Below, piece after piece: positions 11,724 through 22,674 of a stretch of 64,000 nucleotides of DNA. Below the pieces are notes generated by a model. It was not told the DNA's origin, did no database searches, and saw only the letters and a program-made list of their open reading frames with translations. This DNA comes from Cynocephalus volans (lineage: Eukaryota > Chordata > Mammalia > Dermoptera > Cynocephalidae). The position numbers were made by a program, and so were the translations under genes. Where the stretch lies: positions 22,047,577-22,111,576 of the forward strand of contig NC_084462.1 of the NCBI RefSeq assembly GCF_027409185.1, read 5' to 3'. Positions within the stretch are counted from its first letter, which is position 1, and each line of letters starts with the position of its first letter.

Positions 11724-11945
11724 CTCAATAACAAAAAGACAAATAATCTAATTAAAAATGGGCAAAGAATCAGAATAGATATTTCTCCAAGGAAGAGATA
11801 TGCAAATGGCCAGTAAGAAAATAAGGTAAATATTCTAAAGTTGATTGTAGTAATTGCACAACTTTGTGAATATATTAAAAACCACTGAACTATAAATTTT
11901 AAATGGGTGAATTGTATCTCAAGCTGTTACTAAAAAAATGCAATA
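11724..11945 (+). mobile_element. L1 LINE fragments, sense
   Basis: ORF2-like AAATGGGCAAAGAATCAGAA and CCAAGGAAGAGATATGCAAA are followed, after a deletion, by 3'-end sequence TTGCACAACTTTGTGAATAT and GGGTGAATTGTATCTCAAG. Degraded L1 relic. The SINE at 11628 inserted just upstream. Confidence 0.8.
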
Positions 11946-12039
11946 AAAAATTAATCTGCAGATTTCAAAAAAGAACTAAATAGAACTTATAGTAATGAAA
12001 GATAGTCACTGAAATTAATAACTCAATGGAACCAGAAAT

Positions 12040-12460
12040 TAGAAAATAAAAATTTTAAAATGCCATTTACAATAGCGTAAAAAAACACCATAAACATCTA
12101 AATATGAGTCTATAAAAATGTGCAAGACTTCTACAATGAAAAATACATAGTGTTGACAGAAATAAAGAAGCCTCAAACAGATGAAAGGATATACCATCTT
12201 CATGGATTAGATGATGCAATACTGTCAAGATGTTAGTTCTCCCTAAATCCATCTATAAATTCCATGTATTCCCCATCAAAATCTCAAGATAATGGAAACT
12301 GATAAACTGATTCTAAAATATATGTAAACACACAGGTCCTAGAATAGTCAAGGTACTCCTGAATAAAAACAAAGCTAGAGGACTTATACTACTAGATATC
12401 AAGATTTATTATAAATTTACAGTAACTTAGTGTAGTATTGGTGCAAGGATAGCAAATAAA
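12040..12460 (+). mobile_element. L1 ORF2 fragment, sense
   Basis: Degraded L1 reverse-transcriptase-region sequence: CCATTTACAATAGCGTAAAA, GACTTCTACAATGAAAAATA, ATCTTCATGGATTAGATGAT, ATTCCCCATCAAAATCTCAA. Stops and frameshifts throughout. Confidence 0.82.
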
Positions 12461-12499
12461 GCACACACAGATAGCAAAGTGTATAGCTGTATTTCCTTA

Positions 12500-13010
12500 A
12501 TCTGTGTCTCCCAGTGACAACTCAGGTGACATATTACAAAAATGAATAATTGAAAGAAGAACTGGGCAACAAAGAAGAAAATGCAGCAAAGAAATGAAAA
12601 ACGATAATGCTCAATCGAGCATACATGGAGTTATGGAAGAAATAGCTGACTGGGAATGATGACACTGCTGCCATTTGAGCGACCAATGTACAGCCACAAG
12701 AACTAAGTGAAGCCCCAACTTATCAACATACTTGAGGAAAGTGGTTGTGAAGAATAGAATGAAGATGTTTCAGAGAAAGTGATGACAGCAAAAAAAACCC
12801 TTCACACTGAAGGAACTCCTGAAGATACTTCACAACACTGAAATCACAAAGGATAAAATGTTGGAAGCTGATCCTAACTTAGCAAGGAGTATGACAATTT
12901 GCTAAAGCATAGAAAAGAAGCTCACTCTGTATTATAAGTTGTATAAGAAGGCAGCAAGCAATGTTGAAACTACTCTTGATAAGATTTTTATAAATAAAAA
13001 CTTTAATTTT
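12500..13010 (+). pseudogene. Tigger/pogo-type transposase remnant, C-terminal part
   Basis: One frame of 12790-13000 reads as a decayed transposase tail with KDKMLEADPNL, then RSMTI, an IEKKLTL segment, and TTLDKIF just before an AT-rich end. This pattern is typical of the C-terminus of Tigger (TcMar) transposases. Upstream frames contain many stop codons. It is a dead relic inside intron 3; the exact Tigger subfamily is not determined. Confidence 0.65.
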
Positions 13011-13122
13011 CATATTTTGAATGCTTTAAATTAGTGTACTAATTAAATATTAGTTTTACTATTTTTTTCATTTCTTTATACATTTATAGCTGACAATAAG
13101 AGAGTTTTTCATGTTTCTGACA

Positions 13123-13216
13123 TTTTTTTTTTTTTTTTTTTGGCAGCAGGGCAAGAAGGGGATCCAAACCCTTGACCTTGGTGTTATCAACACCTTGCCA
13201 TACCCAACTGGCCAGC
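13123..13216 (-). mobile_element. tRNA-Ile-derived SINE, monomer
   Basis: On the minus strand: GCTGGCCAGTTGGGTATGG, GTGTTGATAACACCAAGG, GGGTTTGGATCC (B box), GCTGCC and a poly(A) tail (T-run 13123-13140). The A-box region is shortened. Single unit. Confidence 0.85.
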
Positions 13217-13391
13217 TGACAAAAATTTTTAAAGGTTACAAAACAATTGTAATTTTTCCCATTGGGTAATGACTTTGCATTAGGTTTAAACCTAGTCATT
13301 TTTGTATAAGTAATTATTTTTAACTGATTTATTCCTGTTCTTTTTTTCTTCAAACATTATACAATGCTATTTTTTTTGTTGTTTATTTTGG

Positions 13392-13474
13392 TTTTTTTTC
13401 TGGCGGCTGGCCGGTACCCTGGATCTTGGTATTATCAATATCATGCTCTAACCAACTGAGCTAATCAGCCAGTT
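13392..13474 (-). mobile_element. tRNA-Ile-derived SINE, monomer
   Basis: On the minus strand: GGCTGATTAGCTCAGTTGG (A box), TTAGAGCATGATATTGATAA, CCAAGATCC and a short poly(A) tail. The A-box half is close to genuine tRNA-Ile. The B box is partly deleted. Confidence 0.82.
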
Positions 13475-13499
13475 CAATGTACACAGCCATTTTTTTTTA

Positions 13500-14725
13500 A
13501 TGTTGCTATTATCATGCAAAGTGAGGCCAGCCTGTATTTAATATTAATGAATTAAACGTACCATTTAGAAAATTTAAAAAAGAGTAATAGAGTAATCCAA
13601 AAGATAGAAGAAAATAAAGATATGAGGAGGGACTAAAGAAACAAAAAACAAAGATAAAATGAAGAGAATTGAACAATTAGATCATGAATAATTAAGGAAA
13701 CATATATCCTTACAAACTTACATTCCCTACTTTATGGAAGAGAGGAACGTCAATGAAAAAATTGGTATTGTTTTTTGAGTCCTCAAATAGTTGTGAATAT
13801 GTGAAGTGGCAATAGAGAGGCATCTTTCTAGTCTTTGATACTTTAGAAGCCACAAGGCACACCATCTCATTTCCTCTCAAACAAACCGCAAGGTGTGGCC
13901 ATCATCTCTTTAGGTACGACCAACATACTCATAAAGGTGAAGCACTGCCCAAGGTCCCACAACAAGTTGACAGCAGCAACATAACAATGTTACCTTTACA
14001 GAGCATCTCTTAGGTGCAAGGCAGCATGCTACCTGGCAGAGTCTCAGGGGAAAGTAAAATTTGGCCTGGCCTCACTGTACTGGGTCACAGGATCTTTCCT
14101 GGGCTCCAGCTGGGCAGGGTGAGCTCTGCAACCCAGGCAGCACTGATTCTCTACTATCCCTGCAGAAATAATAGCCTCCATGACCCTTAGCAAGGGTCTT
14201 GCTTGGCTGCAAAGCACATTGCTAGAACCACATGACCCAATGTGGTTGCCCATGTGGAAGGAGGTGATTGCCAAGTTTACCTTTAGGGTCTATCACCCAC
14301 CCCAAGGGAATGATGCACCCTGCAACCACTCAGGGAAAAATCACCCAGGGGCTACTGAGGATGAAATGAGGTGACAAAGTACCTGGCGCACAGTGGACAC
14401 TTAATGAGAGCCAAGTTTCTGTGTGGAAGTACAGCAGTATAAAAGGTAAGCAATACTTCTAAGAAGAGTCATACACATGTTACTTCTTTGTAATTTCCAT
14501 CATCCTTAACCCTGTGACACCACGTAGTTATAGTCAGGACCGTAGTGAAACCACTATTTCCAATGGGACTGATGACCACTAACGAATACATCTGCCAGAC
14601 CCACTCTGATGCTAATGATAATCTCTCCCCGCCTTCTTGAAAAGATTCCCATTCTGGGGGTCTCGTGTTTTTCCTCTTCAGTGACTCCTTTTTGGCTGGC
14701 TCTTTCCTGTTCCCTTCCCCTTTGT
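13500..14725. other. Unassigned intron sequence with a MIR-like scrap
   Basis: Mostly unrecognised. ATGAAATGAGGTGACAAAGT and CCTGGCGCACAGTGGACAC at about 14360-14400 look like the 3' end of a MIR in sense orientation. Open frames here are short and unremarkable. Confidence 0.45.
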
Positions 14726-14727
14726 GA

Positions 14728-14965
14728 AGTGCAGCATAGTGTAGAGGTGAAGAATTCCGATTCTAAAGTTGGGCCACCAACTAATTGTGTGATCTGGAGC
14801 AAGACACTTCACCACTGGACCTGTCTGTAAAAAGGAGAGAAACAGGTACCTACACCCAACACACGGAGCTGTTGTTAGAACTAAGTGATAATATACACAA
14901 AGTGCTGGGCCCTGTGCTGGCACAGAGCAGGCATTCAATGTTTACTGTTACTGCTATTACCATGT
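14728..14965 (+). repeat. MIR SINE, nearly full length
   Basis: Full sense MIR layout: AGCATAGTGTAGAGGTGAAG (tRNA-related head), ATTGTGTGATCTGGAGCAAG (core), CCTGTCTGTAAAAAGG, GAGCTGTTGTTAGAACTAAG, and GGCACAGAGCAGGCATTCAA (LINE-like tail). Confidence 0.88.
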
Positions 14966-15634
14966 AAAGGTGGGCAGTCTTAAACCACTTAAGAGGAAAA
15001 GTGGTTTAGACAATTGTAGCCACACTATAGAACATACTCACTGGAAGAAAAGGCTGGAAAGAAATATAGCAATGATAAAGTGGTTGTAGTGTAGAGTGGT
15101 AACATTATGGGCCTGAGGTGGGGGCCATCATCAGGCGATCTTCGAACAGCCATATCCTCCCCTCCTCTGTATCCCTTGGAGCTAACCATGACGGGAAGTC
15201 TTTCTGGCAGCTGGGCCATGAGCGTGTGATCTAAACCAGGCCACGAGACATGAGGGGCTATGTACTGGGGCTTCTGGGCAAAGGTTTTCCCTTTGTAAAA
15301 GGGCATACCTGAGAAGAAATTCCTCCTTTCCTTTGTTGACAATGGGAAGAGAGAGTGTTATGGCTAAAGTAGCAATGGTATCTGTCTTGATACCAGGAGG
15401 AAATGGGCATGAGGATGAGAAGGAATCTGGGTCCTTACTGATGATTAACCAGGAACCTGCTACTCCTGGCCTTATATGGAAAAATAAACATGCTTATTGC
15501 TTAAGTCACTATTAGTTGGGTATTTGGTTACTTTTGAGCAAAAGCATCCTAAATTATTCCTCACATATATAATAATATCTCTTCAGTTTTATCATACGTA
15601 ATATCTCTTCAGTTTTACCATATTTAATTTATAG

Positions 15635-15750
15635 GCTGGGTTGGATGGTTATCTCAGTTGATTACATTGTGGTGTTATAACACCACGGTCAAGGGTTTGT
15701 ATCCCTGTACCGGCCAGCTGCCAAAAACAAAAAACCCAAACAAAAAAAGA
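15635..15750 (+). mobile_element. tRNA-Ile-derived SINE, monomer with target duplication
   Basis: GGATGGTTATCTCAGTTG (A box), GTGGTGTTATAACACCACGG, GGTTTGTATCC (B box), CCGGCCAGCTGCC, then an A-rich tail. The 9-bp AATTTATAG is repeated at 15626-15634 and 15751-15759. Confidence 0.88.
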
Positions 15751-15759
15751 AATTTATAG

Positions 15760-17737
15760 CATAAGTTTCATATAAATTTATGAATACTAATACAAAAAGG
15801 CTGTAATTAGACTGCCTTTCAATAAAATATTGAAAAATGAGAAAAATACAATCTACCTTTGGTCTTTTTTTTGTATGAATTGTTCACTGCGCTTCCATAG
15901 AGGGAATTTAGATATAGGATGGTATTTTAGTCTAAAGTTTAACAACAGCAAAATAAAAACTAAGCAAGTCAAAAGTAATTAATATTAGGCCTCCATAAGT
16001 AATTCTTAAAGAGATAGCATTTTATCATGGAATTGCTATAAATGAGTAGAAAATTAGTAACTATGAGATAGTGAATAAGCAAAAGAACAACCTGAAATAA
16101 AATAAAACCTGAAGCAAAAGTTATTTCCATTCCCTGTAAGTAAAATACATATCTACATGAAAGAAACTCCGGCATTGCAACATATTTTCCTCACTGAAAC
16201 TGAAGTTTTAAGCCTATGTTTATAACAACATTGTTGCTGTGGAAATAGTTGATTCAACATTATGAACTCACAGCTGAATAAAGTAAGGTGTGGAACAGAA
16301 GTCTTACTTAAACAGTGGCAAGACCCATAAAACATTAAGAAGGCAAACTGAATGATGGTGAATCAGAGGACCATATGTTTTAATGTAAGGGTCACAGGTT
16401 TTTTTTCCTGGTGTCTGACACAAATATGATGTTTCTTCTTAATTTAAGTCGTATTTTTAGAAGCCTATAATTATCTCAACTACTCCCCCAAATGTCCTAA
16501 GTTTTGCTATCTGCTTCTGTCTACATAAGGCAGTCTGTATTTACTAAATTGATTGTGCTTTGGAACAGTTACTACAGTTCAGTCCTCGCCAGAACACACA
16601 GAAGTTATGGCACTAACCAGAGTACAAGTCTGGATTTTGAAAAACTTGTGCATGTATTTGAGTCTAAATACAGCAGTATGGACTTATTCATCGCAGAGCA
16701 TGATTTCAGGCATATGGTCTACCTTGTGTCTACAGCTTTATAAACTCTTCCAGTACAAAGGCGTCTGTGAACCCAGATGGACTTTGCACCCAGCTCCCCA
16801 CCCCTCCACTGCCATGCCTGTAATTTGTTCCTTGCCTTTTATGGGTCAATTAAGAGTTTCCCAAGCAATCTTGAAAACTCTCAAGATAAACTCTCAAGAT
16901 AACTGAAATGGCGTGAATTATCTGAAACTTAACTTCGTGATCCTATGCTCCTCCTCTGGTTCTCCTTCCCATTTTTTAACTGGAGATAATGCACTTTTCT
17001 TTAAACACACACTTAACCATTCATCTCTTCTGCTTTTCTGAACCTTTCAAATTATGACGAATGCTTTTAAGCCAGAAATTTTACCCTTTGTATAATAAAA
17101 CATATTGAACAAGTTTTAAAAATGAGGGTGATGTGTGGGACGATTAAGCAAATCAACCTTTCCCCCTGAGGAGATGGTAACAGAGAAGTGGCTCTGTAAA
17201 TAGAAACCCAAACTCCCTCCTGCAGTGGGTACTGCCCAGGGTGTAGCCGCCCTCTGCGCCTGCACAGGAGATCAATTCATACCAGCAAAACTGGAAAAAT
17301 CACAACTGAAAGCAACCATGAAGTGGCAAGAGCCAAGAGTACAACGTAAAGGAGTCAGATTTTCTACTAGGTGAGTCATAGGAAATACTCCTGCCACAGC
17401 CTAGAGGCCCAGCTTGCCCATCTCCTTTGGTGAAGAATGTAGGTCAAAGCTCCCGGGGCTTGATGCTTCAGGGACCAGAGGCCAAAAGCTAGAGCCCAAA
17501 CACAAGAGGCAGAAGCCAGAGCTCCTAGGAGAGCAGGAGGCTGGGCATGAAAATGACCCAGCTGCAGCCTTTCCACTCAGCCCTCTAGCCTCAAATTTCC
17601 ACAGCCCATGGTGAACACAAACTACAGAGTGCTGGACTAGCTCTCCTTTCCATTCTGGATTTGGGTCACCTCATGAGTTTTTATCAGGATTCACAGGATG
17701 ACAATTTGGGTTCATGTGTTATGGACGGTCAGCTCAC
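15760..17737. other. Intron 3 sequence next to exon 3, nothing recognised
   Basis: No repeat or gene was confidently recognised. Short open frames on both strands (for example 16553-16906 plus) have no domain resemblance. The last few hundred bases are more GC-rich. Confidence 0.5.
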
Positions 17738-17824
17738 CCAGTTCTGTCGACACGGGGGACCCGGTAGCAATCTCACCGATTTTGGCCACTCCATCATAGT
17801 AGGCTTTTCCTGCCAGGATCATAG
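17738..17824 (-). CDS. BAIAP2L1: BAIAP2L1 exon 3 (I-BAR domain)
   Basis: On the minus strand an acceptor (...CCCTGTCTAG) precedes 87 coding bases, followed by donor GTGAGC. The exon begins by completing the Ala codon left by exon 2 (phase 1) and encodes [20 protein letters not shown] followed by GSPVSTEL. It ends on the first base of a Gly codon (phase 1). The peptide matches residues 44-71 of human BAIAP2L1 as I know it. This part lies in the N-terminal helices of the I-BAR/IMD domain, the coiled-coil dimer that binds PI(4,5)P2-rich membrane. No stop or frameshift is present. Length and phases agree with exon 2, so the two exons are clearly consecutive. Confidence 0.96.
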
Positions 17825-18514
17825 CTAGACAGGGAAGGTGACACAAAATTATCACTTAGGCAAAGGAGGAAGTGACACATGTTTTCTTTCAAACATCCTT
17901 CAGTCCCATTTAGCTGTAAGAAGGGTGGGCTGCAGCAAGTGTGGCTTTCAGATGGTAGGGCTTGTGCCTGCTAGCTGTGCCAGGATGGAGACCCCCCAAC
18001 CACAGGAGAGCTCCCTGGGATCCTCACCTTGGACCAGCCTTTGGGAACATTCAGCAGCAGGAGCTGGAAGTCCAGAAAAGGCCCAGCCGGCTCCTGATGT
18101 CAGTTACAGAGTGGATGTGTTCCTGACATTAAATTAGGGCTGGAATACACCACTCCAGCAAAAATTATTTTCCAAGCTGGTTATTCTACAGCAATATTAT
18201 TAGTTAGTAGGACTTGTGTGGTAAACCTAGGAACCTTATCCTTCATAGCTTGTTTTACTTTTTCTACTGAAAAAGACATTCTGAATCACAACCAATCAAC
18301 ATGTTTATTGCCAGAGGGAAATATATGAAATTTGAAATACATTATCATCTCAAAAAACAACTGATTTGTCTGAAAAATAACTAAATGCTTTACTTTTTTC
18401 TTTTTTCCTTTTTGGCAGAGACAGGAAAAATTTTATTGCTATATAAGTTGGGTTCTAATTGTCTTAAAAATATTTCTCCCCTTCAGACAGATTCTGAAGA
18501 CTAAATTACAACTA

Positions 18515-18600
18515 ATGACATCCTTGGGCAAGTTACTTATCCTTTCGGAAACAAAGATTGCTCATCTATAAAATGCCCTAATAATGTGAGCACTGGACAA
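18515..18600 (+). repeat. MIR SINE fragment
   Basis: Short sense MIR core: CCTTGGGCAAGTTACTTATC followed by GCTCATCTATAAAATGCCC and AATAATGTGAGCACTG. Confidence 0.65.
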
Positions 18601-19869
18601 ACAAATGGTAGCTGCTAATACCAATTACTTCTTTCAGTTTACAACAAGCTAGTTTTGAGGAGATTGAAGGTATAAGACAAGCAAGCTTTTCAATAAGACC
18701 TAGGCTATTTAGTGTGATTTTGGGGAAAATTATTTATTTTACTCTAAGACTAGCTTCTCCTGTAGCTTTGGAGACCACAGGATTTTGGAGCTAAAAGAGC
18801 CCTCAAGAATCCTCTTGTCCAGCCACTTCCTTTCACTGACAGGAAAACTGGAGGCCACACCAGGTGCTTTGCCCCAATTTAGAAAGGCTATTGTTTAAAA
18901 AGGTGGATTTTAAAAGGCAAGCATAAAAAAGGTGGGGGGTGGGTGCACAGAATTAATTCATGTACAGGCCTAGCTGAAGAATTATAGACCAAAAGAGTAG
19001 TATTTTTATGGTAAATTAATCTATTTTAGCTTTTACTGTCTATGTATACAAGTTTAGGAAATGTAATGCTCTGCTATACTATCATTTTATAAGACTAAGG
19101 ATAACCTTAAAGTGTAATTATAAAAAGAACAACAACAATTAGCATTTATACAGACTTTTCAAAACATTACTTAGTTAATCTAACCAACAAGGCTGAGACC
19201 TGTGCCGGTAATGTTCCTGGCCATTTCAAGGGGAGCAGAGTGGAATGGAGATATTTTGGGACATGCCCAAGGTCAATGGTGAGTCAGCGGCAGTGTACAC
19301 AACTCCAGCTAAGGAACTTCACTTCCTAAGTTCTAATTTATGGTGCTTTCTGACTGGTCTCAGCTAGAATAGAAGAAAAAGTGACTCCACCTAAAAACAA
19401 GGTGTATAGCCAGTAAACTGTCAAGTTAATATACATATAAAATATTTTATTATGAAGATTCTGAAGTACTGATAAGCTGAAAAGCAAATTAAAGAATGGC
19501 ATGCAGGATTACACAATATTGAAACAAAATTTTTGGTTTGTATCTACACATTAAATTGAAAATTTTCATTAACTGTTCACTTACGTTTAAAACCATGTAA
19601 CCTTCTCAGTCTTGTAAAATATTTTTGCTTTTATAATAAAGTTGAATTAACTTAAAAAGTATATAATTTATCCAGAACTGATGAAGGATAAAATAATATT
19701 TTCATAAATTTGCCCCCCTTTGTGAACACATTAAGATACTTTCTACTGCTTATTGTTTTAAAGAATGAAGCAGATTATACCCATTTTAGTGGTTAGCCAA
19801 CTACTTCATCAATCTAGGTTAATCTATATACTTCTACCAGATAATTTCCCCTTAAAATAGAGTTCAATT

Positions 19870-19955
19870 GGATAACTGTTCTGCTCAAAAGCTTTCAGTG
19901 GCCTCCCACCACCCATAGGGTAAGCCCACATACTCCAGAGCTCAGGATAGATTTT
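19870..19955 (+). repeat. L2 LINE fragment, left part
   Basis: AAAAGCTTTCAGTGGCCTCC and GGGTAAGCCCACATACTCCA resemble the sense L2 3' region. The element seems to resume at about 20375 (ATAATCTGACCCTATCCCAC) after an inserted LTR. Confidence 0.6.
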
Positions 19956-19959
19956 TACA

Positions 19960-20370
19960 GTGATGGCCTTCAATTAATCCCACCTCCCAGAATTCCTAGC
20001 CTCCATGGTCCCCTATTAGACTGATGGGTGGTTTGGTCGCATGACTTGCTTTAGCCAGTCATGTGTCAGCAAGCATGACTCCCACAGGGGCTTAATAAGT
20101 GCTGGGCATTAGGACTTGTGCTCTCAGGACACTGCTGTTGTCGTGTAAAAACCCAAGCTGGCCTCCTTGAAGGGAAAAGACCTCAAGGAGAGAGAGTGTA
20201 CCCAGCACCTGGACCACCGAGAGTGGACCAGGCCCCAGCTGATTGTAGTTGCAGGAGTGAAGATCAGGGGTCCAGAGAACTGCCCTGACTTTACAGGAGA
20301 AATAATAAACAGTTGTTGTCTTAAGCCACCAAGTTTGAGGGCAGTTGTGCAGCAACAGATGACTAATGCT
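19960..20370 (+). mobile_element. MaLR/MLT1-like LTR
   Basis: The right end has GAAATAATAAACAGTTGTTG, CTTAAGCCACCAAGTTTGAG and AGCAACAGATGACTAATGCT. This is the usual polyadenylation-signal and terminal block of old ERVL-MaLR LTRs. The body has the expected CCAGTCATGTGTCAGCAAG-type sequence. It splits an L2 fragment. The left boundary is uncertain. Confidence 0.65.
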
Positions 20371-20374
20371 ACAT

Positions 20375-20640
20375 TCAAATGCATATATAATCTGACCCTA
20401 TCCCACCTACTCCCCAACAGTGTCTCACCCATGCAGTGTGGACCCCAGGTTTGGATGCCATCTTTTCTGCCTGAAGTAGTGTCTGCCTGCAGAAACTTAA
20501 CATCTGTCAGCTAGCTCAGTAATCTTGTAAGGCCTCCTGCCTGTGCAGTCCACACCAACCCTCACTGTTGAAATTCCTGCAGCACTGGTCTATATAACAT
20601 TCTTGGCCATTTGCAAGTTACCCTGTGTTCCAACCTAACT
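20375..20640 (+). repeat. L2 LINE fragment, right part
   Basis: Continuation of the L2 piece: TAATCTGACCCTATCCCACC, then TTCTGCCTGAAGTAGTGTC and AAGGCCTCCTGCC. Strongly diverged. Confidence 0.5.
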
Positions 20641-20745
20641 GTTGACTACACATCTGGTATCCTCCAGATTCTTACAAAGGACTGTAATTACAAATTTATC
20701 TAAATTTCTCAATGTCTTCAGCAAAAGAATAACCAGATGGCCTGC

Positions 20746-20761
20746 AGAAATTCTGAGCATA
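20746..20761 (+). repeat. Target-site duplication, left copy
   Basis: AGAAATTCTGAGCATA, repeated exactly at 22659-22674. It flanks the composite element between them and fixes both of its ends. Confidence 0.95.
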
Positions 20762-22658
20762 GAGGCTTCCAGCTCAAGGGAAGAGGGGGAAAGACCTAAG
20801 GAGTGCATTAAGGAAGGTGAAGCCACAATGAGAAAGAAAGGATCGCTCCCACCATTTTGAATCCTGGCCACTACAAGGCTGAAGCTGCTGAGCACACAGA
20901 GCAAGAGCTGGCAAAAGTCACAGCTGTGCCCTTCCTATGAAGTTGGAGGTGGCAGGAGAGAAGAGGGCGTTGGTGGCCCTCAGGCCAGCAAGACCACTAA
21001 CAGGGTTCCCATGGACCCACATAGGAGCGAGGAGCCACAAAAACTGAATAAAGGAGCCACTCAGAGACCAGTGAGTCATCGCAAGGGACTATACCTGGCC
21101 CATCCCATGGGAAGTGTCTGGAGTGTGGGTGGTGGGGTAGATGGGCCCACCAGGGGAACACTGGGGCACAGCAAAGACAGCTGATCTGCCCTCCAGTCAG
21201 CACAGGCCCACTCTGGGTAGACTGGTCAGGAATATAGAACTACAGGGGGAATAGTTTGCTGAAAAGACTCAGGTCCAGACCAGAGTTTCTACATAACCCA
21301 GGTACACAGGATCTCACAAGACCCAGAAGAACTTATAAAGTCAACCATTAAAGGCTGAGCTGCACAAAAAGCCTTCCCCAGGGAATCAGCAGCAAAGCAG
21401 CAATTTAGCTCAACCACAGGGAGCAAGGACCACAGGGCTGGTCCTCACAGGAAGTTCCCTCATTTTAGAAGTAAGCAAAGGAAAACAAATTAGTTCTAAT
21501 GCAGAGTTTAAGTAGTGGGACAGTGAATAATCCAACACAGAACTGAAAGAAAAAATAAAATACCCGCAGACAAGAGAAAAAGTTTGATATTAACTAATAA
21601 AGGTCTCACTTCACCAAAGAACACCTGTAAAACCTAGAAGGACTGGAAGCCCCCTGGGCCCCCAAGCCAGAGAGTGGTGAGGGCCGGGGTCCTCAGCCAT
21701 GCCCCCCGACACCCACTCCCAGCCAGCAATGACCACCAAGCCACCACAGGAAGCGCCCCAGGCTTCCAAGCTGGGTAGTGGGAGGCTTCAGGCCTCAGCC
21801 ATGCTCCCCTGACACCCACAACCAGCCCAGTGACGAGCACTGAACAGCCACAGGAAACACCCTGGGCTCCTGAACTAGGGTAGTGGCGGGCTGAGGGCTT
21901 CAGCCACACCCCCCTAACATCTGCAACCAGCCCAGCAATGACTAAGCCACCACTGGAAGCCCCCTGGTCTCCCCTGCAGCAATGAGGGGGGTGCCGCAGA
22001 CCTCAACCACACCCCCTTTCCTCCATCTCCCACCCTATTTCCTTCCCCCCTTCCCCTCTCCCCCTCCCACCCAACTGCTCAACAACATCTTAGAATGTAA
22101 AAACAGATGGAACCAGGACCTACCCCTCCTCCCGCAACCAGGAAAGGAGCATGCCAAAAACACCACTTCCACGTGGGTGGTTCACAACAGCCACCACAGT
22201 AGCCACAGCTGCTGCAAAAGCGGCTAGATGCCACAACCCCAGTGCAGATGGCCCACCAGCCACTTGAATGCATCGATATAAAGAGAGTCACCAGTGGAGA
22301 CCAAAGAAAAGAAAAGAATGTCTCTCTCCACAAAGCCCATTCCAGAGTGATAGAAGCATCTGCTCTATGATAATAGTGGGGGACCTGAACACACCTCTCT
22401 CAGAACTGGATAGGTCACTTAGGAAACAAATCAAGAGAGTAACTGTTACTGTTTCAGAAGGAGAGAAGAAATCTAGGGTTATGGGGGGTGGGGAGGGAGA
22501 GGGGGAGAGATTGGATAAGGGGCATAAAGAATAAGTACGATTTAATAATAATATATTGCTAATAATATTGATTTGATCAACATACATCAACATACATTGA
22601 ACCCCCAAAATACATATAATCAATTATGATTCAATTTAAAAAAAAGAAAAAAAAGAAA
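20762..22658 (+). mobile_element. Composite L1-derived retrotransposon, 1.9 kb, internally rearranged
   Basis: The element is bounded by a perfect 16-bp target duplication and ends in an A-rich tail (AAAAAAAAG units at about 22638-22658), so it moved by target-primed reverse transcription. In order it holds: (1) about 0.9 kb of GC-rich, frame-less sequence resembling an L1 5' UTR; (2) a tandem repeat with a 104-bp period (21645-21980); (3) a pyrimidine tract (about 22010-22075) and the CAACATCTTAGAATGTAAAA segment shared with the element at 8153; (4) an ORF2 scrap (GATAATAGTGGGGGACCTGA at 22369 matches the L1 endonuclease-region GDFN coding block); (5) a G-rich polypurine block at 22480-22510, as in L1 3' UTRs; (6) an AT-rich 3' end. 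Most of ORF1 and ORF2 is absent, so it cannot make its own machinery. The intact duplication suggests a fairly recent insertion. Alternatives are a deletion derivative of a full L1 or a distinct composite family. Confidence 0.8.
21645..21980 (+). repeat. 104-bp tandem repeat inside the composite L1 element
   Basis: Units begin with GGAAGCCCCCTGG-type sequence at 21645, 21749, 21853 and 21955, giving spacings of 104, 104 and 102 bp. The fourth unit is incomplete and runs into the pyrimidine tract. Each full unit carries CAGCCA(T/C)(G/A)C, a C-run, ACA(C/T)C, CAGC.A.TGA and AAGCCACCA-like segments. Units differ by scattered substitutions. The array resembles 5'-UTR monomers of some L1 lineages in arrangement, not in sequence. 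Confidence 0.85.
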
Positions 22659-22674
22659 AGAAATTCTGAGCATA
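22659..22674 (+). repeat. Target-site duplication, right copy
   Basis: Exact second copy of AGAAATTCTGAGCATA, directly after the A-rich tail of the composite element. Confidence 0.95.

Larger units (their letters stand above)
1..17737 (-). other. BAIAP2L1: BAIAP2L1 intron 3 (partial)
   Basis: This is everything downstream (in gene direction) of the exon 3 splice donor, whose GTGAGC is read on the minus strand at 17732-17737. Both strands were searched for the next I-BAR exon, expected to begin by completing a split Gly codon and to encode the stretch after residue 72. No such exon was seen, so exon 4 should lie beyond the left edge. The intron is AT-rich and filled with the repeats listed separately. 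The short open frames on both strands fall in repeats or low-complexity sequence and resemble no protein I know. Confidence 0.8.
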
